The notes: generated by a model not told the origin, from the sequence alone. DNA of 64,000 bases from Rhizomicrobium sp. (GCA_037200045.1 JBBCHM010000001.1:2604001-2668000), one strand, 5' to 3'. Numbered from the stretch's first letter, positions 32,492 through 42,560 are shown. Numbers and translations: made by a program.

Positions 32492-32937
32492 GCGAACTTC
32501 CCTGTCTGGCGCAACGCCTCTCCCAGTACCATCGCGCCGGCCTGCGCCACGTTGATCGAACGCAAGCCCGATTTCATCGGAATGCGCAAGCGTGCGTCGG
32601 CGCGATCGTGAACGAAACCCGGCACGCCCGCGCTCTCGCGCCCCAGCACGATGCAGTCGTCCGCCGCGAAGGCAAAGTCCGTGTACGGCATCGCGCCCTT
32701 CGACGTCAGCAGCACGATCCGCCCCGCCGCGCGCCGCGCCAGGAACGCCGCCCAGGAGGCATGCCGGACCATGTCGGCCTGTTCGAGATAATCCATCCCC
32801 GCCCGGCGCATCCGCGCCTCGCCGAGGACGAAGCCGCAAGGCTCGACGATATCCACCGCCACGCCTAGGCAGGCGCCCAGCCGCAGCAAACTCCCGGCAT
32901 TCTGCGGAATATCCGGCTCGAACAGGACGAGACGCAT
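32488..32937 (-). CDS. trmL: tRNA (cytidine(34)-2'-O)-methyltransferase TrmL
   Basis: 149 aa SPOUT-class methyltransferase. It opens [23 protein letters not shown] and has the knotted SAM-binding C-terminus ([11 protein letters not shown] ... [27 protein letters not shown]). TrmL methylates the wobble 2'-OH of certain leucine tRNAs. Upstream gene of a trmL-hemF pair with a 4-bp overlap. Divergent from the DUF7662/PIN pair. Confidence 0.93.
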   Translation of the reverse strand: MRLVLFEPDIPQNAGSLLRLGACLGVAVDIVEPCGFVLGEARMRRAGMDYLEQADMVRHASWAAFLARRAAGRIVLLTSKGAMPYTDFAFAADDCIVLGRESAGVPGFVHDRADARLRIPMKSGLRSINVAQAGAMVLGEALRQTGKFA

Positions 32938-32950
32938 GGAAATACCCTGG

Positions 32951-32985
32951 TTGACAGGAAGTTATATTTCCTTTATAGGAAATAT
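32951..32985 (+). promoter_or_regulatory. Promoter and operator of the DUF7662/PIN pair
   Basis: TTGACA (32951-32956) and TATAGG (32974-32979) are 17 bp apart, nearly consensus. ATATTTCCT (32964-32972) and AGGAAATAT (32977-32985) form a perfect 9-bp inverted repeat over the -10. This AT-rich island is striking in GC-rich DNA and implies tight autorepression (inference). Confidence 0.7.
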
Positions 32986-33001
32986 ATAAAGGAATTCTGC
33001 C

Positions 33002-33490
33002 GTGAACAAATATGATCGTCTGGGTGCTTTTTTAAGGGAACAGGGCCGCGAGAGTGTGCCGATGACCTTCGCCGAGATCGAACAGGTCGTCGGCGTGAAG
33101 CTGCCGAAGTCGCGGATGTATCAGGCGTGGTGGAGCAACAGCACGTCCAACAATGTGATGACCCGGGTGTGGCTCGATGCCGGCTACCGCACCGAACAGG
33201 TCGATGTCGCCCATGGCCGGCTGGTCTTTCGCCGCGTCGCGTCCGGAGGCGGCGCGCAACGCTCAACCGGGATGCGGGAGGAGACGCCGATGTTTCGGAC
33301 TGAAGTGCAGACGGCGCCTTCGGGCGGCAAGCTTACGCGCCATCCCGCAAGCGGGGCGCTGAAAGGCATGGTCACGATCGAGCCGGGATACGACATCGCG
33401 AGCTCCGATCCGGAAGACGTCGCGGAATGGGAAGCCGCCGCCGATCGCACGGCCGATCTGGTGGACGCCGGAATGAAGCGTCGGCCGTGA
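33002..33490 (+). CDS. DUF7662-type protein, probable antitoxin of the PIN toxin
   Basis: 162 aa from a GTG with AAAGGAA upstream. Residues 1-80 ([44 protein letters not shown] ... [23 protein letters not shown]) match DUF7662, a small alpha/beta domain common in standalone bacterial proteins. Residues 80-162 form a polar, low-structure tail ending in a helix ([23 protein letters not shown]) that resembles a toxin-binding region. Its stop overlaps the PIN toxin start (GTGA). The antitoxin role is inferred from gene order, coupling and operator; DNA binding by DUF7662 is not established to my knowledge. Confidence 0.7.
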   Translation: MNKYDRLGAFLREQGRESVPMTFAEIEQVVGVKLPKSRMYQAWWSNSTSNNVMTRVWLDAGYRTEQVDVAHGRLVFRRVASGGGAQRSTGMREETPMFRTEVQTAPSGGKLTRHPASGALKGMVTIEPGYDIASSDPEDVAEWEAAADRTADLVDAGMKRRP

Positions 33491-33900
33491 CGAGCCCGTT
33501 CCTGCTCGATACCTGCGCCTGCATTTGGCTGTTGGAGGGCGCGCTGCCGGCGCCCTCCGATCAGCTATTGGCCGACGCCTATCTTGCCGGGATCGCGACC
33601 TTCGTCTCTCCGATTACGGCGTTGGAAGTCGGAACATTGGCGCGCAAGGGCCGCTTCAAGTCGAAGCTCACGCCGCAGCGCTGGTTCGAGACTCTTCTGC
33701 GGCAGCCGGGGATGGCCCAGGCTCAGATGACGGCGGAGTTGTTGATCCAATCCACGGAACTGCCCGACTGCGATCACAAGGACCCTTACGACCGCATCAT
33801 TGCCGCCACCGCGCGCGAATATGGCTACACCGTGATGACCCGCGACCGCGCGCTACTCGATTACGGCCGGCAGGGCTATCTCGCGGTGCTCGAATGCTGA
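33487..33900 (+). CDS. VapC-like PIN-domain toxin
   Basis: 137 aa from a GTG overlapping the upstream stop. The acidic PIN residues are complete: Asp in FLLDTCACIWLL, Glu in ALEVGTLARKG, Asp in DPYDRIIAATAREYG, and Asp in VMTRDRALLDYG. A Mg-dependent ribonuclease toxin is expected. It belongs to the PIN group with the LLDTCA...W start, usually paired with Phd-type antitoxins; the DUF7662 partner is unusual. Confidence 0.87.
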   Translation: MTSPFLLDTCACIWLLEGALPAPSDQLLADAYLAGIATFVSPITALEVGTLARKGRFKSKLTPQRWFETLLRQPGMAQAQMTAELLIQSTELPDCDHKDPYDRIIAATAREYGYTVMTRDRALLDYGRQGYLAVLEC

Positions 33901-34084
33901 TGCGTCACTTCGTGCCAAGCCTGTGAATTTCCGGCATTTTCTGCGTCATCGTGCCGCAAGACCCACCAAATCCGTCTCTCTATTTTACCCCCGCGAAGCG
34001 GCGCGCGCTTGAGAGTCCCGGGGGTGGTGCGCACGCGGTTTTCCCGCCGCCCGGAGCGTCACGAACGAATATAAAGGTGAAGCC

Positions 34085-34639
34085 TTGGCCACCACGACGA
34101 CCGCCGAACCGACGCGGCGCGACTTCCTCTACATCGCCACGGGCTCCGTCGCCGCCGTGGGCGCCGCCGCGGCTCTATGGCCGCTGATCGACCAGATGAA
34201 CCCGAGCTCCGCCGTGCTGGCGCTCGCCTCCATCGAGATCGACCTGACGCCGATCCAGGTCGGCCAGTCGGTCACGTTCAAATTCCGCGGCCACCCGCTC
34301 TTCGTGCGCCGCCGCAGCCCGGCCGAGATCGCGACCGCCAAGGCGGTGCCGGTGTCGGAGCTGATCGACCCCATCGCCCGCAACCTCAACCTGCCCGACG
34401 ACGCCCCGGCGACCGACGCCAACCGCGAGACCCATCCCGAATGGCTGGTGGTCTCGGGCGTCTGCACCCATCTGGGCTGCACGCCGACCGCCTATGAGGG
34501 CGATTTCGGCGGCTGGCTTTGCCATTGCCACGGTTCGCAGTACGACGTCGCCGGACGGGTGCGCAAAGGCCCGGCGCCGCAGAACCTCGAAATCCCCGTC
34601 TATTCCTTCCTCTCGCCCACCCGCGTCAAAGTCGGTTGA
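34085..34639 (+). CDS. petA: Ubiquinol-cytochrome c reductase iron-sulfur (Rieske) subunit
   Basis: 184 aa from a TTG preceded by AAAGGTGA. A twin-arginine signal-anchor ([26 protein letters not shown]) holds the protein in the inner membrane. The 2Fe-2S ligands are in CTHLGC and CHCHGSQYD. This subunit moves electrons from ubiquinol to cytochrome c1 in complex III. First gene of petABC; the 184-bp gap upstream shows no clear promoter motif. Confidence 0.95.
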   Translation: MATTTTAEPTRRDFLYIATGSVAAVGAAAALWPLIDQMNPSSAVLALASIEIDLTPIQVGQSVTFKFRGHPLFVRRRSPAEIATAKAVPVSELIDPIARNLNLPDDAPATDANRETHPEWLVVSGVCTHLGCTPTAYEGDFGGWLCHCHGSQYDVAGRVRKGPAPQNLEIPVYSFLSPTRVKVG

Positions 34640-34650
34640 GGAGCATCCAG

Positions 34651-35946
34651 ATGTCCGGTCCGTCGACCTATGTGCCCGAAACGGGCTTCACCCGCTGGCT
34701 CGACCAGAGGCTGCCGATCCTTCGGTTCAGCCACGACACGATGCTGACCTTCCCGACGCCCAGGAACCTGAACTTCTGGTACGCCTTCGGCGCCATCCTG
34801 ACCTTCTGCCTCGGCGTGCAGATCGTCACCGGCATCGTGCTGGCGATGCATTTCGATCCATCCGCCACGGTCGGCGCGGTGCCCGGATCGAGCGCCGCTT
34901 TCGACAGCGTCGAGAGCATCATGCGCGACGTGAACTACGGCTGGCTGCTGCGCTATGTGCACGCCAACGGCGCCTCGATGTTCTTCCTCGCGGTCTATGT
35001 TCACATGTTCCGCGGCCTCTATTACGGCTCCTACAAGGCGCCGCGCGAGATTCTCTGGATCCTCGGCGTCATCATCTACCTGCTGATGGTGATGACCGCG
35101 TTCATGGGCTACGTGCTGCCCTGGGGCCAGATGTCGTTCTGGGCCGCGACCGTCATCACCAATCTGTTCTCCTCGCTGGATCAGGTCACCGGCGGGCTGA
35201 AGGTCGGCAGCCACATCGCCACCTGGCTGTGGGGCGATTTCGCGGTCGGCGGCCCGACGCTGAACCGCTTCTTCTCGCTGCACTACCTCCTGCCGTTCAT
35301 CATCGCGGCGGTGGTCGGCCTGCACATCTGGGCACTGCACGTGCCAGGCAACAACAACCCGCTCGGCATCGACGTGAAGGGGCCGCAGGACACCGTGCCA
35401 TTCCATCCCTATTACACCGCGAAGGACGCCTTCTATGTCGGGCTGTTCGCCATCCTGTTCGCCGTCTTGGTGTTCTTCGCGCCCGACTTCGTCGGCAATC
35501 CGGACAATTACATCCCAGCCAATCCGCTGGTGACGCCGGCCGACATCGTGCCCGAATGGTACCTGTTGCCGTTCTACGCGATGCTGCGCTCGATCCCGCA
35601 GAAGCTGATCGGCGTGTTGGTGCTGGGCGGCGCCATCGTGACGCTCGCCTTCATCCCCTGGCTCGATACGTCGAAGGTGCGCTCCAACCGCTTCCGGCCT
35701 TTGATGAAGCAGTTCTTCTGGCTGTTCGTGCTGGACTGCCTCGTGCTCGGCTATTGCGGCTCGCAGGGCGTCGATGCCGCGGTCGTCGGCATTCCGCTGG
35801 TGTGGGTCGCGCGCCTCGGCACCGCCTATTACTACGGCTTCTTCTGGGTGCTCATGCCGTTGATCGGCCTGATCGAGACGCCCAGGCCGCTTCCCGATTC
35901 CATCGCCAAATCCGTGCTGGGCGCCGCCCACGCACCCGCCGAGTGA
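34651..35946 (+). CDS. petB: Cytochrome b of the bc1 complex
   Basis: 431 aa, eight membrane helices. Haem-binding histidines are in [22 protein letters not shown] (helix B) and [22 protein letters not shown] (helix D). The quinol-oxidation site motif PEWY is present ([16 protein letters not shown]). Length indicates the full mitochondrial-type protein, not the split b6/IV form. Middle gene of petABC, 11 bp after petA. Confidence 0.97.
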   Translation: MSGPSTYVPETGFTRWLDQRLPILRFSHDTMLTFPTPRNLNFWYAFGAILTFCLGVQIVTGIVLAMHFDPSATVGAVPGSSAAFDSVESIMRDVNYGWLLRYVHANGASMFFLAVYVHMFRGLYYGSYKAPREILWILGVIIYLLMVMTAFMGYVLPWGQMSFWAATVITNLFSSLDQVTGGLKVGSHIATWLWGDFAVGGPTLNRFFSLHYLLPFIIAAVVGLHIWALHVPGNNNPLGIDVKGPQDTVPFHPYYTAKDAFYVGLFAILFAVLVFFAPDFVGNPDNYIPANPLVTPADIVPEWYLLPFYAMLRSIPQKLIGVLVLGGAIVTLAFIPWLDTSKVRSNRFRPLMKQFFWLFVLDCLVLGYCGSQGVDAAVVGIPLVWVARLGTAYYYGFFWVLMPLIGLIETPRPLPDSIAKSVLGAAHAPAE

Positions 35947-35954
35947 GGACTTCC

Positions 35955-36755
35955 ATGCGCTTCGCACTCGTAGCCGGCCTCCTGCTCGGCCTTTCCGCCG
36001 CTCCCGCGCTTGGCGCGGACGGCGACCAGGCGCCGCTCAAGTCGCCGCCCCAGGGCTGGTCGTTCGAAGGCCCGTTCGGCAAGTTCAACGAGGCCGACCT
36101 GCAGCACGGCTTCCAAGTCTACAAGGAAGTCTGTTCGGCCTGTCACAGCCTGAACCGCGTCGCCTTCCATACCCTCTCGGAATCCGGCGGCCCCGGCTTT
36201 TCCGACGTCCAGATGAAGGCGATCGCCGGCGCCTACAAGGTGCTCGCCGGCCCCAACGACAAGGGCGACACGGTCGACGACAAGGGCAATCCGCTCACCC
36301 GCGCCGGCACGCCGGCCGACACCTTCCCGCCGCCCTTCCCGAACGAGGAAGCGGCCCGCGCCGCCAATGGCGGGGCGCTGCCGCCCGACCTCTCGCTGAT
36401 CGAGAAGGCGCGCGCCGGCGGCCCGAACTATGTCTATTCGCTGATGACCGGCTTCCACGAGACGCCGCCCAAGGGCTTCACCGTCACGGCGAACAAGTAC
36501 TACAACCCCTACTTCATCGGCTGGAACATCTCGATGCCGCCGCCGCTGGCCGACGGCCAGGTGACCTTCGCCGACGGTGCGCCGAACAGAATCGCCGACG
36601 AGGCCTATGCCGTGGCCAATTTCCTGGCCTGGACCAGCGAGCCGCATCTGGACGACCGCCACCGCATCGGCGTCGGCGTGATGCTGTTCCTGATCGTGCT
36701 CTCGGGTCTGCTCTATCTGTCCTACCGCAAGGTCTGGAAGGACGAGGCGCACTAG
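35955..36755 (+). CDS. petC: Cytochrome c1
   Basis: 266 aa. A signal peptide (MRFALVAGLLLGLSAAPALG), then the covalent haem site CSACH, an axial methionine candidate in WNISMPPPLADGQV, and a C-terminal membrane anchor (IGVGVMLFLIVLSGLLYLSY). It takes electrons from the Rieske protein and passes them to soluble cytochrome c. Last gene of petABC, 8 bp after petB; a palindromic repeat begins 13 bp past its stop. Confidence 0.96.
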   Translation: MRFALVAGLLLGLSAAPALGADGDQAPLKSPPQGWSFEGPFGKFNEADLQHGFQVYKEVCSACHSLNRVAFHTLSESGGPGFSDVQMKAIAGAYKVLAGPNDKGDTVDDKGNPLTRAGTPADTFPPPFPNEEAARAANGGALPPDLSLIEKARAGGPNYVYSLMTGFHETPPKGFTVTANKYYNPYFIGWNISMPPPLADGQVTFADGAPNRIADEAYAVANFLAWTSEPHLDDRHRIGVGVMLFLIVLSGLLYLSYRKVWKDEAH

Positions 36756-36768
36756 ACGCAACCCAGCT

Positions 36769-36896
36769 GTCATGGCCCGCGCATGCGGGCCACCCAGTTG
36801 ACGCCGGAGTGAACGCTGAAAGTTCGCTCCGGCGTCCTCATTTTTGACGATGACCTTGTGATCACCTGGGCGGCCCGCATTCGCGGGCCGTGACAC
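36769..36896. repeat. Intergenic palindromic doublet, family B
   Basis: The left arm TGTCAT-GGCCCGCGCATGCGGGCC-ACCCA and the right arm CCTGGG-CGGCCCGCATTCGCGGGCCG-TGACAC face each other. A further inverted repeat (ACGCCGGAGTGAAC / GTTCGCTCCGGCGT) lies in the loop. It fills the gap between petC and mtnP. Confidence 0.75.
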
Positions 36897-36924
36897 CGCA
36901 GGAAGGCATGCTAAAAGCAACCCC

Positions 36925-37842
36925 ATGACCACCACCGTCCTCGGCGTCATCGGCGGCAGCGGCGTCTATGACATTCCCGGCCTCGAAAATCCGCGCTGGA
37001 AGAAGATCGCCTCGCCCTGGGGCGCGCCGTCGGACGCGCTCCTGTTCGGCACCTACAAGGGCACCGATCTCGTCTTCCTGCCACGCCACGGCCGCGGCCA
37101 TATCCAGACGCCGTCGACGATCAACTATCGCGCCAATATCGACGTGCTCAAGCGCGCCGGCGTCACCGACCTGATCTCGGTTTCCGCCTGCGGTTCGCTG
37201 AAGGAAGAACTGCCGCCCGGCACTTTCGTGATCGCCGACCAGTTCATCGACCGCACCTTCGCGCGCGAGAAAAGCTTCTTCGGCCCCGGCCTGGTGGCGC
37301 ATGTCTCCATGGCCCATCCGGTCGACGGCCATATCGCCAACGCGCTCGACATCGCCTGCGCGGAAGAGGGCATCGCCTATGCCCGCGGCGGCACCTATAT
37401 CTGCATCGAGGGTCCGCAATTCTCCTCGCTGGCCGAGAGCAATCTCTACCGTTCCTGGGGCTGCAGCGTGATCGGCATGACCGCGATGCCCGAGGCCAAG
37501 CTCGCCCGCGAGGCGGAGCTGCCCTACGCCATCGTCGCCATGGTGACGGATTACGATTGCTGGCACCCCGACCACGACCATGTGACGGTCGATGCCGTGG
37601 TGAAGATCATGCACGCCAATGCCGAGCATGCGCGCAAGCTGATCATGAACGTGGCCGGCAAGCTCGGCCCGATCCACACGCCGTCGCCGGTGATCGAATC
37701 GGTGCTCGACACCGCGATCATGACCGCCCCCGCCCAGCGCGATACGCGCCTGATCCGCAAGCTCGACGCGGTGGCGGGGCGCATACTGCCGAAACGCGCG
37801 TCACGGCCGAAAGCGAAGCCCAGGGCGAAAAAGCGCCGCTGA
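36925..37842 (+). CDS. mtnP: S-methyl-5'-thioadenosine phosphorylase
   Basis: 305 aa. MtnP splits methylthioadenosine with phosphate into adenine and 5-methylthioribose-1-phosphate. Family motifs: VIGGSGVYD (phosphate site), [42 protein letters not shown], and VTDYDCW with the purine-binding Asp. The last 20 residues form an Arg/Lys-rich tail ([16 protein letters not shown]) not needed for catalysis. Next come apt, which salvages the adenine, and mtnA, which takes the sugar phosphate. Confidence 0.94.
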   Translation: MTTTVLGVIGGSGVYDIPGLENPRWKKIASPWGAPSDALLFGTYKGTDLVFLPRHGRGHIQTPSTINYRANIDVLKRAGVTDLISVSACGSLKEELPPGTFVIADQFIDRTFAREKSFFGPGLVAHVSMAHPVDGHIANALDIACAEEGIAYARGGTYICIEGPQFSSLAESNLYRSWGCSVIGMTAMPEAKLAREAELPYAIVAMVTDYDCWHPDHDHVTVDAVVKIMHANAEHARKLIMNVAGKLGPIHTPSPVIESVLDTAIMTAPAQRDTRLIRKLDAVAGRILPKRASRPKAKPRAKKRR

Positions 37843-37924
37843 ATCGCGATCCGGCGTTTTTCTTTGGATCGCGCGCCAAAATCCTCTAAGGGATTGCGGT
37901 AAGCCTCAAAGGCCCGCCCCCGCC

Positions 37925-38452
37925 ATGAACTTCAAGGACACCATCCGGACCATTCCGGATTACCCCAAGCCCGGCATCATGTTCCGGGACGTGACCACCC
38001 TGTTCGGCAATCCGCGCGCCTTCCGCCGCGCGGTCGACGAGCTGGTGCAGCCCTATGCCGGCATGAGCATCGACAAGGTCGCGGGCATCGAGGCGCGGGG
38101 CTTCATCCTGGGCGGCGCGGTGGCGCATCAGCTTTCCACCGGCTTCGTGCCGGTGCGCAAGAAGGGCAAGCTGCCCTTCACCGTCCTGGGCGAGGACTAC
38201 GACCTCGAATACGGCACCGACCGGGTGGAGATCCACACCGACGCGGTCAAGCCGGGCGACAACGTCATCGTGGTCGACGATTTGATCGCCACCGGCGGCA
38301 CCTGCGTGGCGGCGATAAGGCTTCTGGAGCGCGCCGGCGCGAACGTGATCGGCTGTTCCTTCGTGATCGACCTGCCCGACCTCGGCGGCGCCGACAAGAT
38401 CCGCAAGCTCGGCAAGCAGGTGACGACGCTGGTGGCGTATGAGGGGCATTGA
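37925..38452 (+). CDS. apt: Adenine phosphoribosyltransferase
   Basis: 175 aa. The PRPP-binding motif [14 protein letters not shown] is intact, as are [20 protein letters not shown] at the N-terminus and [17 protein letters not shown]. It joins adenine to PRPP to give AMP, recycling the adenine released by MtnP, 82 bp downstream of mtnP on the same strand. Intact full length. Confidence 0.95.
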   Translation: MNFKDTIRTIPDYPKPGIMFRDVTTLFGNPRAFRRAVDELVQPYAGMSIDKVAGIEARGFILGGAVAHQLSTGFVPVRKKGKLPFTVLGEDYDLEYGTDRVEIHTDAVKPGDNVIVVDDLIATGGTCVAAIRLLERAGANVIGCSFVIDLPDLGGADKIRKLGKQVTTLVAYEGH

Positions 38453-38456
38453 TTTT

Positions 38457-38611
38457 CCTCTCCCGCTCGCGGGAGAGGACGCGAAAACTTGCACTTGGCG
38501 GAGCGCAGCGCAGCCAAGTGCTTAGTTTTCGCTGGTGAGGGGCGAAGCTTGGCGCCGCTGCCCCTCACCCGGCTCGCTCCGCTCGCCGACCTCTCCCGCG
38601 AGCGGGAGAGG
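38457..38611. repeat. Intergenic palindromic element, family E
   Basis: CCTCTCCCGCTCGCGGGAGA opens the element 4 bp after the apt stop, and CTCTCCCGCGAGCGGGAGAG closes it. Inner inverted segments include GAAAACTTGCACTTGGC / GCCAAGTGCTTAGTTTTC. Related elements lie at 44687-44812, 56076-56245 and 57716-57864. Confidence 0.75.
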
Positions 38612-38640
38612 TTATCGCGCCTCGCCTTCGAGGGATGATC

Positions 38641-39240
38641 ATGAAGCTCTACACCAACCCCGCCTCGCCTTTCGCGCGCAAATGCCGCGTCGTCGCGCAC
38701 GAATTGAATCTCAAATTGGAGGAGATCGTCGTCGCCAACGCCCGCGACGACGAAAGCATCCGCCGCATCAACCCGCTGAAGAAGATTCCGATCCTGATCC
38801 TTGACGACGGCTCGGCGCTGTTCGATTCGGCGGTGATCTGCGAATACCTGAACAATATCGGCGGCGGGAAGCTTTTTCCCGGCATGACGATCTGGCGCAG
38901 CGTCTCGGGCCGCTGGCGGGCGCTCGGGCTGCAGGCGCTGGCCGACGGCATCATGGATGCCGCGGTCGGCTGCCGCTACGAGCGGCTTGTGCCGGAGGAA
39001 CGCCCGAACCAGGACCACATCGCCCGCCACATGACGACCGTGACGGCCGGCCTCGACGCGCTGGAGCGCATGAAATTCCCCGAGACGCCGACCATCGGCG
39101 AGGTCGCCACGGGTTGCGCCCTGGGCTATCTCGATTTCCGCTATGCCGACCTCGCCTGGCGCGAGGGCCGGCCGAAACTGGCGGCGTGGTTCGAGGGCTT
39201 CTCGAAATTCGCCTCGATGCAGGCGACGGCGCCGCACTGA
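38641..39240 (+). CDS. Glutathione S-transferase family protein
   Basis: 199 aa. The thioredoxin-like N-terminus (MKLYTNPASPFARKCRVVAHELNL ... NPLKKIPILILDDGSALFDSAVICEYL) with the cis-Pro and ES-like DS binding pair is followed by an all-helical C-terminal domain. ATG at 38641 suits the GAGGG upstream; an ATG six bases earlier is also possible. Substrate unknown. It lies inside the mtnP-apt-mtnA stretch but need not share its function. Confidence 0.87.
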   Translation: MKLYTNPASPFARKCRVVAHELNLKLEEIVVANARDDESIRRINPLKKIPILILDDGSALFDSAVICEYLNNIGGGKLFPGMTIWRSVSGRWRALGLQALADGIMDAAVGCRYERLVPEERPNQDHIARHMTTVTAGLDALERMKFPETPTIGEVATGCALGYLDFRYADLAWREGRPKLAAWFEGFSKFASMQATAPH

Positions 39241-39245
39241 TCCGT

Positions 39246-39266
39246 ACCCTCCCGTAAACGGGAGGG
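39246..39266. repeat. Short hairpin of the family E type
   Basis: ACCCTCCCGTAAACGGGAGG forms a perfect GC-rich hairpin 5 bp after the GST stop. It resembles the outer arm of the larger family E elements and may act as a terminator or mRNA 3' end (inference). Confidence 0.5.
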
Positions 39267-39313
39267 CTCCTGTGCGCTAGAGCCCGCCGACATTTCCCGC
39301 TAAACACCGCCCC

Positions 39314-40393
39314 ATGAAAATCCACGGCAAGCACTACCGCTCCGTCTGGCCGGTCGGCGAGGATGCGTTCGGCATCATCGATCAGACCAGGCTGCCCTTC
39401 GAGTTCGTCACACTGACGCTCACCTCCGCCGACGACGCGGCGCACGTCATCAAGGCGATGATCACCCGCGGTGCGCCCTTGATCGGCGCGGTCGCGGCTT
39501 ACGGCCTGGCGCTCGCCGTGCGCGCCGACCCGTCCGACGAGAACCTCACCGCCACCCACGACAGGCTGGCCGAAACCCGCCCGACCGCGATCAACCTGCG
39601 CTGGGCGCTGAAGCGCATGCGCGACGCGATCCGCAACCATCCGCGCGCAGAACGCGCCGCCCTGGCCTGGCGCGAAGCGGCCGCCATCGCCGACGAGGAC
39701 GCCGCGATGTGCGAAGCCATCGGCCGGAACGGCCTCGACATCATCCGCGACCTGCACCGCCAGAAGAACCGCAAGCTCAACATCCTCACCCATTGCAACG
39801 CCGGCTGGCTGGCGACGGTGGACTGGGGCACGGCGCTGGCGCCGATCTACATGGCGCATGACGAAGGCATTCCGCTGCATGTCTGGGTCGACGAGACCCG
39901 CCCGCGCAACCAGGGCGCCTCGCTGACGGCGTTCGAGCTTGGCGCCCATGGCGTCGCCCACACCATCATCGCCGACAATGCCGGCGGGCATTACATGCAG
40001 CACGGCCAGGTCGACCTCGCCATCGTCGGGACGGACAGGGTTACGGCAAATGGCGACGTCGCCAACAAGATCGGCACCTATCTGAAGGCGCTCGCCGCCA
40101 AGGACAATGGCGTGCCGTTCTACGTGGCGCTGCCGTCCTCGACCATCGACTGGACGCTGGCGAGCGGCGCCGACATCCCGATCGAGGAACGCTCCGCCGA
40201 CGAGGTCTTGAAAATGACCGGCCGCACCCCATCTGGAACCATCCAGACGGTCGAGATCGCGGCACCCGGTTCTCAAGCGGCGAACCCCGGTTTCGACGTC
40301 ACGCCCGCGCGCCTCGTGACCGGTTTCATCACCGAGAAGGGGACTTGCGCGGCAACGGAGCAGGGCCTACGCAGCCTCTTCCCCGCCGCCTGA
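39314..40393 (+). CDS. mtnA: 5-methylthioribose-1-phosphate isomerase
   Basis: 359 aa. MtnA turns methylthioribose-1-phosphate into methylthioribulose-1-phosphate. Family stretches: [37 protein letters not shown] (catalytic Cys), [17 protein letters not shown], and [20 protein letters not shown] (catalytic Asp). It stands between mtnP/apt and a fused aldolase-dehydrogenase gene on the same strand, which suggests the product is cleaved by the aldolase and not passed to the classical MtnB/MtnC route. Confidence 0.95.
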   Translation: MKIHGKHYRSVWPVGEDAFGIIDQTRLPFEFVTLTLTSADDAAHVIKAMITRGAPLIGAVAAYGLALAVRADPSDENLTATHDRLAETRPTAINLRWALKRMRDAIRNHPRAERAALAWREAAAIADEDAAMCEAIGRNGLDIIRDLHRQKNRKLNILTHCNAGWLATVDWGTALAPIYMAHDEGIPLHVWVDETRPRNQGASLTAFELGAHGVAHTIIADNAGGHYMQHGQVDLAIVGTDRVTANGDVANKIGTYLKALAAKDNGVPFYVALPSSTIDWTLASGADIPIEERSADEVLKMTGRTPSGTIQTVEIAAPGSQAANPGFDVTPARLVTGFITEKGTCAATEQGLRSLFPAA

Positions 40394-40494
40394 TGGCCCT
40401 GTGTTGGGCGGCGGGGACTCTCACCGAGATCTCGAAAACAATACGATGTGTTCCGGCCGGTTCTACGGCCCCAAGATGTGGTGGTTGAACGACG

Positions 40495-42552
40495 ATGAAG
40501 TCCCGCTGGTCCGATTCCGAAGCCGATGATTTCGTGACGCGCTATGGCGAGAAGGGCGTCGGCGCCGATCTCGCGCTGCGCACCTATACGACACGCCTGC
40601 TCGGCTCCGACCCGCGCCTGGTGCTGCATGGCGGCGGCAACACCTCGGTCAAGACCAAGGCCAAGGACCAGCTCGGCGAAGAGGTCGATGTCATTTGCGT
40701 GAAGGGTTCCGGCTGGGACATGGGCAATATCGAGCCCGCCGGCCTGCCCGCCGTGCGCCTGGCCGAGCTGCGCCGCCTGCGCAAGCTGCCCAAACTGTCC
40801 GACGAGGACATGGTCAATTTCCAGCGCATCAACCTGCTCGACTCCTCGGCGCCGAACCCGTCGGTCGAGACGCTGCTGCACGCCTTCCTGCCGCACAAAT
40901 TCATCGACCACACCCATTCGACCGCCGTGCTCGCCTTGACCGATCAGCCCGACGGCGAGGCGGTGGTGCGCGAGGTCTATGGCGACCGCGTCGCCTATGT
41001 GCCCTACACGATCCCCGGCTTCGCGCTGGCCAAATCGGTGGCCGACGTGTTCGACAGGAACCCGTCGGTCCAGGGCCTCGTTCTGCTCCAGCACGGCATC
41101 TTCACCGTCGGCGAGAACGCGAAACAGGCTTACGAGCGCATGATCGAGTTCGTCACGCTGGCCGAGGAGCGCCTCGCCCGTCAGCGCAAGGCGCGCAAAT
41201 CCGCCGCCCTGCCGGCGCATCTGGCGAGCGTGCCGCAAATCGCGCCGATCCTGCGCGGCGCCGTCGCCATCGCGCGCAATCCGATGGCCGGCACGGTCAA
41301 GCGCCAGATCCTCTGCTTCCGCACCAGCCCGGCGATCCTGGACTATGTGAACGGCGCCGAGCTTGCGCGCTATTCCCAGGTCGGCGTGGTGACGCCGGAC
41401 CACACGATCCGCACCAAGAACTGGCCGCTGGTCGTTCCCGCGCCGGATGCGCACAAGCTCGACGACTGGAGGAAGGACGTGCACGAAGCCGTCGAGGCCT
41501 TCGTCGCGCGCTATCACGATTATTTCCGCCGCAACAACGAGCATTCCACGCCGAAGAAGAAGGAGCTCGATCCCTTGCCGCGCGTGATCCTGGTGCCGGG
41601 CATCGGCCTGTTCGGCGTCGGCGCCTCGGCGAAGGACGCCGCCATCGCCGCCGACATCGCGGAGAACACGGTGGAGGTCATCACCGACGCGGAAGCCATC
41701 GGCGAATATCGCTGCATCTCCGAGAACGACATGTTCGAGGTCGAATACTGGTCGCTGGAGCAGGCCAAGCTCGGCAAGGGCACGGAGAAGCCGCTTGCCC
41801 GCCAGGTCTGCGTCATCACCGGCGGCGGCTCGGGCATCGGGGCTGCGACCGCGCGCGCCATGGCGGCGGAGGGGGCGGAGATCGCCATCCTCGACCGCGA
41901 CCACGACATGGCGGTCAAGGCCGCCAAGGCGGTGCACAGCCACGCGCTCGCCATCCAGTGCGACGTGACCGATCCGGCCTCGGTGACGGCGGCGTTCGAC
42001 AAGGTGGTGGAAGCCTTCGGCGGCGTCGACATCGTGGTCTCCAACGCCGGCGCGGCCTGGCAGGGCGCCATCGGCGGCGTGGACGACGCGGTGCTGCGCA
42101 AATCCTTCGAGCTGAATTTCTTCGCGCACCAGTCGGTGGCGCAGCACGCCGTGCGGATCATGAAGCTGCAGGGCACCTATGGCTGCCTGCTGTTCAACAC
42201 GTCCAAGCAGGCGGTGAACCCCGGCAAGGATTTCGGCCCCTATGGCCTGCCCAAGGCGGCGACGCTGTTCCTGGTGCGCCAATACGCGCTCGACCACGGC
42301 AAGGACGGCATCCGCGCCAACGCGGTGAACGCCGACCGCATCCGCTCCGGCCTTCTGACCGACGAGATGGTGGCGGCCCGCGCCAAGGCGCGCGGCGTTT
42401 CGGAGGAAAGCTACATGTCGGGCAATTTGCTCGGCCGCGAGGTCTATGCCAGCGAAGTCGCCGAAGCCTTCGTCTATCTGGCGCATGCGGAGAAGACGAC
42501 CGCCGCCGTGATCACCGTCGACGGCGGCAATATCGAGGCCGCGCTGCGGTAA
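40495..42552 (+). CDS. Fused class II aldolase / short-chain dehydrogenase
   Basis: 685 aa. The N-terminal class II aldolase domain (about residues 1-420) shows GGGNTSVKTK and the zinc-binding HTHSTAVLAL region. The C-terminal SDR domain (about 430-685) has CVITGGGSGIGAATARAM, the conserved NAGA, and YGLPKAATLFLV in place of the YxxxK motif. The same fusion is known as rhamnulose-1-phosphate aldolase/lactaldehyde dehydrogenase. Placed directly after mtnA, it may instead cleave methylthioribulose-1-phosphate to dihydroxyacetone phosphate and methylthioacetaldehyde, with the SDR acting on the aldehyde (inference). No rhamnose genes are near. Confidence 0.85.
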   Translation: MKSRWSDSEADDFVTRYGEKGVGADLALRTYTTRLLGSDPRLVLHGGGNTSVKTKAKDQLGEEVDVICVKGSGWDMGNIEPAGLPAVRLAELRRLRKLPKLSDEDMVNFQRINLLDSSAPNPSVETLLHAFLPHKFIDHTHSTAVLALTDQPDGEAVVREVYGDRVAYVPYTIPGFALAKSVADVFDRNPSVQGLVLLQHGIFTVGENAKQAYERMIEFVTLAEERLARQRKARKSAALPAHLASVPQIAPILRGAVAIARNPMAGTVKRQILCFRTSPAILDYVNGAELARYSQVGVVTPDHTIRTKNWPLVVPAPDAHKLDDWRKDVHEAVEAFVARYHDYFRRNNEHSTPKKKELDPLPRVILVPGIGLFGVGASAKDAAIAADIAENTVEVITDAEAIGEYRCISENDMFEVEYWSLEQAKLGKGTEKPLARQVCVITGGGSGIGAATARAMAAEGAEIAILDRDHDMAVKAAKAVHSHALAIQCDVTDPASVTAAFDKVVEAFGGVDIVVSNAGAAWQGAIGGVDDAVLRKSFELNFFAHQSVAQHAVRIMKLQGTYGCLLFNTSKQAVNPGKDFGPYGLPKAATLFLVRQYALDHGKDGIRANAVNADRIRSGLLTDEMVAARAKARGVSEESYMSGNLLGREVYASEVAEAFVYLAHAEKTTAAVITVDGGNIEAALR

Positions 42553-42560
42553 GGGGCGAC

